From: Reclinomonas americana ATCC 50394
Taxonomy: Eukaryota; Jakobida; Jakobea; Jakobida
Assembly (NCBI GenBank): GCA_048213135.1
Contig: PS015057.1
Span: 40,245 to 66,927, forward strand
Length of the DNA: 26,683 nt
Reading direction: 5' to 3'
Part shown: in pieces, positions 19,939 to 26,683 of the stretch
How the letters are laid out: every line of letters begins with the position of its first letter
Numbering within the stretch: the stretch's first letter is position 1
Program-made: the position numbers and the translations under genes
The notes under the pieces: generated by a model
Database searches by the model: none
The model's input: only the letters and a program-made list of their open reading frames with translations
Told to the model about the DNA's origin: nothing

Positions 19939-20085
19939 NNNNNNNNNNNNNNNNNNNNNNNNNNNNNNNNNNNNNNNNNNNNNNNNNNNNNNNNNNNNNN
20001 NNNNNNNNNNNNNNNNNNNNNNNNNNNNNNNNNNNNNNNNNNNNNNNNNNNNNNNNNNNNNNNNNNNNNNNNNNNNNNNNNNNNN
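19939..20085. other. scaffold gap between two truncated, divergent genes
   Basis: A run of 147 N's. To the left the LRR gene (minus) is open with no start; to the right gene C (plus) begins inside an EGF repeat. The missing gene starts and promoters cannot fit in 147 bases, so the true gap is larger or the join is wrong. Confidence 0.9.
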
Positions 20086-23000
20086 TGCTGACTATTACGG
20101 GTCCTCGTGCAACGTGAACTGCGCGGCGGCGACAACGTGCTCCGGACACGGCACGTGCAGGAGTGACGGTATTTGTCAGTGCGACACCAACTACTACGGC
20201 GCGTCGTGCAATGTGAATTGTGTGGCAGCCACTACTTGCTCAGGCAACGGCACATGCAAGAGCGACGGTACATGCCAGTGCAACGCCAGCTACTATGGCG
20301 CGTCGTGCAATGTGAATTGTGTGGCAGCCACTACTTGTTCAGGCAACGGCACTTGCAAGAGTAACGGTACGTGCCAGTGCAGCGCGAACTATTACGGAGC
20401 GGCGTGCAATGTGAACTGTATGGCAGGCACTACTTGCTCTGGCAACGGCACGTGCATGGGCGACGGTACGTGCCAGTGCACCGCCAACTATTACGGAGCG
20501 GCGTGCAATGCGAACTGTGTAGCGGCCACTACTTGTTCTGGCAAAGGCACATGCAAGAGCGACGGCTCGTGTCAGTGCAACGCCAACTATTACGGTGAAT
20601 CGTGCAATGCGAACTGTGTAGCGGCCACTACTTGTTCGGGCAAAGGCACGTGCAAGAGTGACGGCAGGTGTCAGTGCACAGGCGACTACACCAACGCCAG
20701 CTGCAACTGCAGTCCGTCTGTGACATGCTCCGGCAACGGCACATGCAAGAGCGACGGCACATGTCAGTGCAACGCCAACTACTACGGAGCGACATGCAAT
20801 GTGAACTGCGTGGCAGCCACTACTTGTTCTGGCAATGGCACATGCAAGAGTGACGGTACTTGTCAGTGTAACGCCAACTATTACGGATTGTCGTGCAATG
20901 TGAACTGTGTGGCTGCCACAACTTGTTCAGGCCACGGCACATGCAAGAGTGACGGCACTTGCCAGTGCACGGGCGACTACACCAATGCCAGCTGCAACTG
21001 CAGTCCATCTGTGACATGCTCCGGGAAGGGTGCGTGCAAGAGCGACGGCACGTGTCAGTGCACAGGCGACTACGCCAATGCCAGCTGCAGCTGCAGTCCG
21101 TCTGTGACATGCTCCGGGAAGGGCACATGTAAGAGCGACGGTACTTGCCAGTGTAACGCCAACTACTACGGCGCGTCGTGCAATGCAAATTGCGTGGCGG
21201 CTACCACGTGTTCAGGCAACGGTACATGCAAGAGCGACGGTACTTGCCAGTGTAATCTATTTTACTTTGGCACATCGTGCAATTGCGGTTTGCTGACATG
21301 CTCCGGGAAGGGTACATGCAAGAGTGACGGCACGTGTCAGTGCACAGGCGACTACACCAACGCCAGCTGCAACTGCAGTCCGTCTGTGACGTGCTCCGGG
21401 AAGGGCACATGCAAGAGCGACGGCACGTGCTTGTGCAATCCGTTTTACAATGGCCCGTCTTGCAATTGCAGTATCCTTTTTGGGTCATGCTCGGGCAATG
21501 GCACGTGCAAGAGCGACCTTACATGCCAGTGCAACCCCAACTACTACGGCCCGTCGTGCAACGTGCAATGCACGTCGGCGACGACGTGTTCAGGCAACGG
21601 CACATGCAAGAGTGACGGGACATGTCAGTGCAACGCCAACTATTACGGTGCATCGTGTAATGTGAATTGCGTTGCGGCCACAACTTGTTCTGGCAATGGC
21701 ACATGCAAGAGTGACGGTACATGCCAGTGCACAGGCGACTACACCAATGCCAGCTGCAGCTGCAGTCCATCTGTAACATGCTCTGGGAAGGGCACATGCA
21801 AGAACGACGGCACGTGTCAGTGCACGGGCGACTACACCAATGCCAGCTGCAAGTGCAGTCCGTCTGTAACATGCTCCGGGAAGGGCACATGCAAGACCGA
21901 CGGTACTTGCCAGTGCACTGGCGACTACACCAACGCGAGCTGCAACTGCAGTCCGTCTGTGACGTGCTCCGGGAAGGGCACATGCAAGAGCGACGGCACT
22001 TGCCAGTGCACAGGCGACTACACCAATGCGAGCTGCAACTGCAGTCCATCAGTGACGTGCTCCGGGAAGGGCACATGCAAGAGTGACGGCACGTGTCAGT
22101 GCACAGGCGACTACACCAATGCCAGCTGCAACTGCAGTCCGTCTGTGACATGCTCCGGGAAGGGCACATGCAAGAGCGACGGTACCTGCCAGTGCACTGG
22201 CGACTACACCAACGCCAGCTGCAACTGCAGTCCGTCTGTTACATGCTCCGGTAAGGGCACATGCAAGAGCGACGGTACGTGTCAGTGCACCGGCGACTAC
22301 ACTAATGCCAGCTGCAACTGCAGTCCGTCGGTAACATGCTCAGGTAATGGCACATGTAAGAGCGACGGCACATGTCAGTGCAACGCCAACTACTACGGTG
22401 CATCGTGCAATGTGAGCTGTGTATCGGCCACTACTTGTTCGGGCAACGGCACATGCAAGAGCGACGGTACATGCCAGTGCAACGCCAACTACTACGGTGC
22501 ATCGTGCAATGTGACCTGCGTGGCAGCCACTACTTGTTCTGGCAATGGCACATGCAAGAGCGACGGTACATGCCAGTGCAACGCCAACTACTACGGTGCA
22601 TCGTGCAATGTGACCTGCGCAGCCACTGCTTGTTCCGGCAACGGCACATGCAAGAGCGACGGTACCTGTCAGTGCAACGCCAACTACTACGGTGAATCGT
22701 GCAATGTGAACTGTGTGGCGGCCACTACTTGTTCAGGCCACGGCACATGCAATAGTGACGGCACTTGCCAGTGCACCAGCGACTACACCAACGCCAGCTG
22801 CAACTGCAGTCCATCGGCGACGTGCTCCGGGAAGGGTGCATGCAAGAGCGACGGCACGTGCCAGTGCACGGGCGACTATACCAATGCCAGCTGCAACTGC
22901 AGTCCGTCTGTGACGTGCTCCGGCAATGGTACATGCAAGAGCGATAGTACATGCCAGTGCAACGCCAACTACTACGGTGTGTCGTGCAATGTGAACTGCG

Positions 23001-26000
23001 TGGCATCCACTACGTGTTCAGGCCACGGCACATGCAAGAGTGACGGTACATGCCAGTGTGCAAGCAACTGGAGTGGTGAGTGTGCAGAAGGAACTCCATC
23101 TTTAGCACCGGTTGCTCACGCATACTGTGTACAGGTACCTCGTGCTCGACTTGCGTCGAAGCAGCTGCGGTTCCTCGCATTGGGAACAGCTCTAGCTTTT
23201 GGTATTCGATTGCATCCAGCAGTGATGGCACCAAACTGGTGGCTGCAGCTTACGGCCAACAGCTGNNNNNNNNNNNNNNNNNNNNNNNNNNNNNNNNNNN
23301 NNNNNNNNNNNNNNNNNNNNNNNNNNNNNNNNNNNNNNNNNNNNNNNNNNNNNNNNNNNNNNNNNNTATACTTCCAGTGACTCCGGTGTGACGTGGATTG
23401 CGCGTGCATCGAACCGCAGTTGGTATTCGATTGCTTCCAGCAGTGATGGCACCAAACTGGTGGCTGCAGCTTACGGCGAACAGCTGTATATCTCCAGTGA
23501 CTCAGGCGTTACGTGGACTGCGCGTGAATCGAATCGCAACTGGATATCGGTTGCATCCAGCAGCGACGGTAGCAGGTTGGTGGCTGCAGCCTTCGGTGAT
23601 TCGCTCTACACCTCCAGTAACTCTGGTGTCACGTGGCTTTGGCGTGAGTCGAATCGTAATTGGGTATCGGTTGCATCTAGCAGCGACGGTAGCAGATTGG
23701 TGGCTGCAGTCAACGGTGGTCGGCTCTACACCTCCAGTGACTCTGGTGATACATGGATGCCNNNNNNNNNNNNNNNNNNNNNNNNNNNNNNNNNNNNNNN
23801 NNNNNNNNNNNNNNNNNNNNNNNNNNNNNNNNNNNNNNNNNNNNNNNNNNNNNNNNNNNNNNNNNNNNNNNNNNNNNNNNNNNNNNNNNNNNNNNNNNNN
23901 NNNNNNNNNNNNNNNNNNNNNNNNNNNNNNNNNNNNNNNNNNNNNNNNNNNNNNNNNNNNNNNNNNNNNNNNNNNNNNNNNNNNNNNNNNNNNNNNNNNN
24001 NNNNNNNNNNNNNNNNNNNNNNNNNNNNNNNNNNNNNNNNNNNNNNNNNNNNNNNNNNNNNNNNNNNNNNNNNNNNNNNNNNNNNNNNNNNNNNNNNNNN
24101 NNNNNNNNNNNNNNNNNNNNNNNNNNNNNNNNNNNNNNNNNNNNNNNNNNNNNNNNNNNNNNNNNNNNNNNNNNNNNNNNNNNNNNNNNNNNNNNNNNNN
24201 NNNNNNNNNNNNNNNNNNNNNNNNNNNNNNNNNNNNNNNNNNNNNNNNNNNNNNNNNNNNNNNNNNNNNNNNNNNNNNNNNNNNNNNNNNNNNNNNNNNN
24301 NNNNNNNNNNNNNNNNNNNNNNNNNNNNNNNNNNNNNNNNNNNNNNNNNNNNNNNNNNNNNNNNNNNNNNNNNNNNNNNNNNNNNNNNNNNNNNNNNNNN
24401 NNNNNNNNNNNNNNNNNNNNNNNNNNNNNNNNNNNNNNNNNNNNNNNNNNNNNNNNNNNNNNNNNNNNNNNNNNNNNNNNNNNNNNNNNNNNNNNNNNNN
24501 NNNNNNNNNNNNNNNNNNNNNNNNNNNNNNNNNNNNNNNNNNNNNNNNNNNNNNNNNNNNNNNNNNNNNNNNNNNNNNNNNNNNNNNNNNNNNNNNNNNN
24601 NNNNNNNNNNNNNNNNNNNNNNNNNNNNNNNNNNNNNNNNNNNNNNNNNNNNNNNNNNNNNNNNNNNNNNNNNNNNNNNNNNNNNNNNNNNNNNNNNNNN
24701 NNNNNNNNNNNNNNNNNNNNNNNNNNNNNNNNNNNNNNNNNNNNNNNNNNNNNNGCGTGAGTCGATTCGCAATTGGTTTTCGGTTGCATCCAGCAGCGAC
24801 GGTAGCAGATTGGTGGCTGCAGTCAACGGTGGTCAGCTCTACACCTCCAGTGACTCTGGTGTTACGTGGATTGCGCGTGAATCGATTCGCAATTGGTATC
24901 CGGTGGCATCCAGCAGCGACGGTAGCAGATTGGTGGCTGCGGAATACGGTGGTCGGCTGTACGTCTCCAGGGACTCCGGCGTTACTTGGACGCCTCGTGA
25001 ATCGAGCCGCAATTGGAGATCGGTTGCATCCAGCATCGATGGCACCCAGCTGGTGGCCGGTGTCCATGGTGGACTGATTTACACACTGGCAGTTCTGTGT
25101 GATGTGAACTGCGTTGCAGCCACTACTTGTTCTGGCAACGGCACATGCAAGAGTGATGGTACTTGTCAGTGCAACGCCAACTATTATGGCACATGGTGTA
25201 ACTGCGAAGCGGCGACTTCTTGTTCAGGCAACGGCGCATGCAAGAGTGACGGTACGTGTCAGTGCAACGCCAGCTACTACGGCGCATCGTGCAATGTGAA
25301 CTGTGTTGCAGCCACTACTTGTTCTGGCAACGGCACGTGCAAGAGTGATGGTACTTGCCAGTGCAACGCCAGCTACTACGGCGCATCGTGTGNNNNNNNN
25401 NNNNNNNNNNNNNNNNNNNNNNNNNNNNNNNNNNNNNNNNNNNNNNNNNNNNNNNNNNNNNNNNNNNNNNNNNNNNNNNNNNNNNNNNNNNNNNNNNNNN
25501 NNNNNNNNNNNNNNNNNNNNNNNNNNNNNNNNNNNNNNNNNNNNNNNNNNNNNNNNNNNNNNNNNNNNNNNNNNNNNNNNNNNNNNNGCGTGAATCGAAT
25601 CGCAACTGGGTATCGGTTGCATCTAGCAGTGACGGTAGCAGATTGGTGGCTGCAGTCAACGGTGGTCAGCTCTACACCTCCAGTGACTCTGGTGTTACGT
25701 GGATTGCGCGTGAATCGATTCGCGATTGGACATCGGTGGCATCCAGCAGCGACGGTAGCAGATTGGTGGCTGCAGTCAACGGTGGTCGGCTGTACGTCTC
25801 CAGGGACTCCGGCGTTACTTGGACGCCTCGTGAATCGATCCGCAATTGGGCGTCGGTTGCGTCCAGCAGTGATGGCACCAAACTGGTGGCCGCAGAATAT
25901 GGTGGTCAGATTTACACACTGGCTGTTCTGTGCGATGTGAACTGCGTTGCAGCCACTACTTGTTCTGGCAACGGCACGTGCAAGAGCGACGGCACATGCC

Positions 26001-26225
26001 AGTGCAACGCCAACTATTATGGCACATGGTGTAACTGCGAAGCGGCGACTTCTTGTTCAGGCAACGGCGCATGCAAGAGTGACGGTACGTGTCAGTGCAA
26101 CGCCAGCTACTACGGCGCATCGTGCAATGTGAACTGTGTTGCAGCCACTACTTGTTCTGGCAACGGCACGTGCAAGAGTGATGGTACTTGCCAGTGCAAC
26201 GCCAGCTACTACGGCGCATCGTGCG
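20086..26225 (+). CDS. gene C: EGF-repeat / Asp-box beta-propeller mosaic protein (partial at both ends, gapped)
   Basis: Frame opens at 20087 inside an EGF unit. About 32 EGF/tenascin-like units follow to 23075, of two kinds: YYGASCNVNCVAATTCSGNG (33 residues) and DYTNASCNCSPSVTCSGKG (31 residues). A 59-bp intron (23076-23134, GTGAGT...ACAG, phase 1) splits the last unit, which completes as NWSGTSCSTC. Asp-box blades (SSDSGVTW; W.SVASSSDGSRLVAA) then run from about 23190 to 25090, interrupted by gaps at 23266-23366 and 23762-24754. Three EGF units (25100-25392), a gap, three more blades (25589-25925) and three EGF units (25935-26225) follow. The domain types are those of genes A and B, but here EGF repeats precede the propeller and blade+EGF modules recur. 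No signal, membrane segment or stop is visible. Probably extracellular, by analogy with A and B. Gap lengths are estimates, so frame across them is unproven. Confidence 0.83.
21724..22350 (+). repeat. homogeneous 93-bp EGF repeat array inside gene C
   Basis: Eight successive units of the 31-residue DYTNASCNCSPSVTCSGKG type lie head to tail. Five of the encoded units are identical in protein, differing only by silent changes. This points to recent unequal exchange or gene conversion. Confidence 0.85.
23266..23366. other. assembly gap inside a propeller blade
   Basis: 101 N's. The left side ends ...GQQL and the right side begins YTSSDSG; the two abut in frame to make a standard blade, so the true gap may be zero or a multiple of 123 bases. 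Confidence 0.85.
23762..24754. other. assembly gap inside the propeller region
   Basis: 993 N's. Direct joining of the flanks gives TGG ATG CCG CGT, that is W-M-P-R, in frame and at the right blade position. If the stated size is right it could hold about eight further 41-residue blades. Confidence 0.85.
24755..25392 (+). repeat. 638-bp blade+EGF segment, copy 1
   Basis: Encodes three Asp-box blades then three EGF units. It is nearly identical to 25588-26225. Both copies start at GCGTGA(G/A)TCGA and end at GGCGCATCGTG, with gaps on both sides. Confidence 0.9.
25588..26225 (+). repeat. 638-bp blade+EGF segment, copy 2
   Basis: Second copy of the segment at 24755-25392, 833 bases downstream. 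Differences are scattered, mostly in the blades (e.g. RDWTSVASS against RNWYPVASS); the EGF part is almost unchanged. It may be a true module repeat or separately assembled alleles. Confidence 0.9.
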
Positions 26226-26547
26226 NNNNNNNNNNNNNNNNNNNNNNNNNNNNNNNNNNNNNNNNNNNNNNNNNNNNNNNNNNNNNNNNNNNNNNNNNNN
26301 NNNNNNNNNNNNNNNNNNNNNNNNNNNNNNNNNNNNNNNNNNNNNNNNNNNNNNNNNNNNNNNNNNNNNNNNNNNNNNNNNNNNNNNNNNNNNNNNNNNN
26401 NNNNNNNNNNNNNNNNNNNNNNNNNNNNNNNNNNNNNNNNNNNNNNNNNNNNNNNNNNNNNNNNNNNNNNNNNNNNNNNNNNNNNNNNNNNNNNNNNNNN
26501 NNNNNNNNNNNNNNNNNNNNNNNNNNNNNNNNNNNNNNNNNNNNNNN
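26226..26547. other. assembly gap at an orientation switch
   Basis: 322 N's. EGF coding sequence is on the plus strand to the left and on the minus strand to the right. Confidence 0.9.
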
Positions 26548-26683
26548 CGGCCAGAACAAGTAGTGGCTGCCACGCAGATCACATTGCACGATGCGCCGTA
26601 GTAGCTGGCGTTGCACTGGCAAGTACCATCACTCTTGCACGTGCCGTTGCCAGAACACGTAGTGGCTGCAACACAGTTCACAT
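26548..26683 (-). CDS. EGF-repeat fragment in opposite orientation (partial both ends)
   Basis: The minus strand reads NCVAATTCSGNGTCKSDG, then YYGASCNVICVAATTCSG, the long EGF unit of gene C. The 99 bases from 26683 down to 26585 match 26127-26225 on the plus strand with about one or two differences. It is either the 3' part of a convergent paralogue or a flipped contig overlapping the end of the previous one. Confidence 0.75.

Noticed and set aside
23753-24789. Long ORFs made almost wholly of X
   Set aside because: They are runs of N and carry no sequence information.

Overview
The window is nuclear DNA of a microbial eukaryote that I cannot name. The evidence is several spliced genes with short GT-AG introns (mostly 58-78 bp), an snRNP Sm-E gene, EGF-rich secreted proteins, a Helitron, and very many (CT)n/(GA)n/(GT)n microsatellites. 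Ten runs of N show a scaffolded draft assembly. No tRNA, rRNA, CRISPR or bacterial-type operon was seen.

Left part (1-14160), mainly minus strand. At the far left is the probable 3' end of a plus-strand gene (to 490). It converges on a four-exon claudin/PMP22-like tetraspan gene (exon 1 at 3119, stop at 551). Upstream of that lie two paralogous minus-strand genes, A (5800-3990) and B (12318-9539). Each encodes a signal peptide, one 61-62 bp intron, seven Asp-box beta-propeller blades, a run of EGF-like repeats (7 in A, 15 in B) and a C-terminal cystine-knot-like tail. B carries one frameshift. A and B sit in tandem duplicated blocks that also contain purine-rich DNA like tetraspan intron 1 and degenerate copies of tetraspan exon 1. 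A third, truncated block lies at about 12960-14160. A Helitron fragment (7432-9161) with recognisable ends sits in block 2.

Middle (14200-19938). A plus-strand Sm-E gene (14636-16021) has its second exon missing, probably in the 15129-15182 gap. It converges on a minus-strand leucine-rich-repeat gene (16140-19938, 5' end lost in a gap). The LRR gene has eight traceable exons, several of them exactly 84 bp, or one 28-residue LRR each.

Right part (20086-26683). Gene C, on the plus strand and interrupted by gaps, encodes about 32 EGF-like repeats, then a phase-1 intron, then Asp-box blades, then EGF repeats, then a near-identical blade+EGF segment. After the last gap the same EGF sequence continues on the opposite strand, which suggests a flipped contig.

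The most unusual signal is that seven of the sixteen intron donors I could place read GTTGCGT, in five different genes, instead of the usual GTRAGT. The secreted propeller/EGF/knottin family (A, B, C) is probably a cell-surface or matrix adhesion family under active tandem expansion. The other genes (Sm-E, LRR, tetraspan) show no functional link to it beyond proximity.
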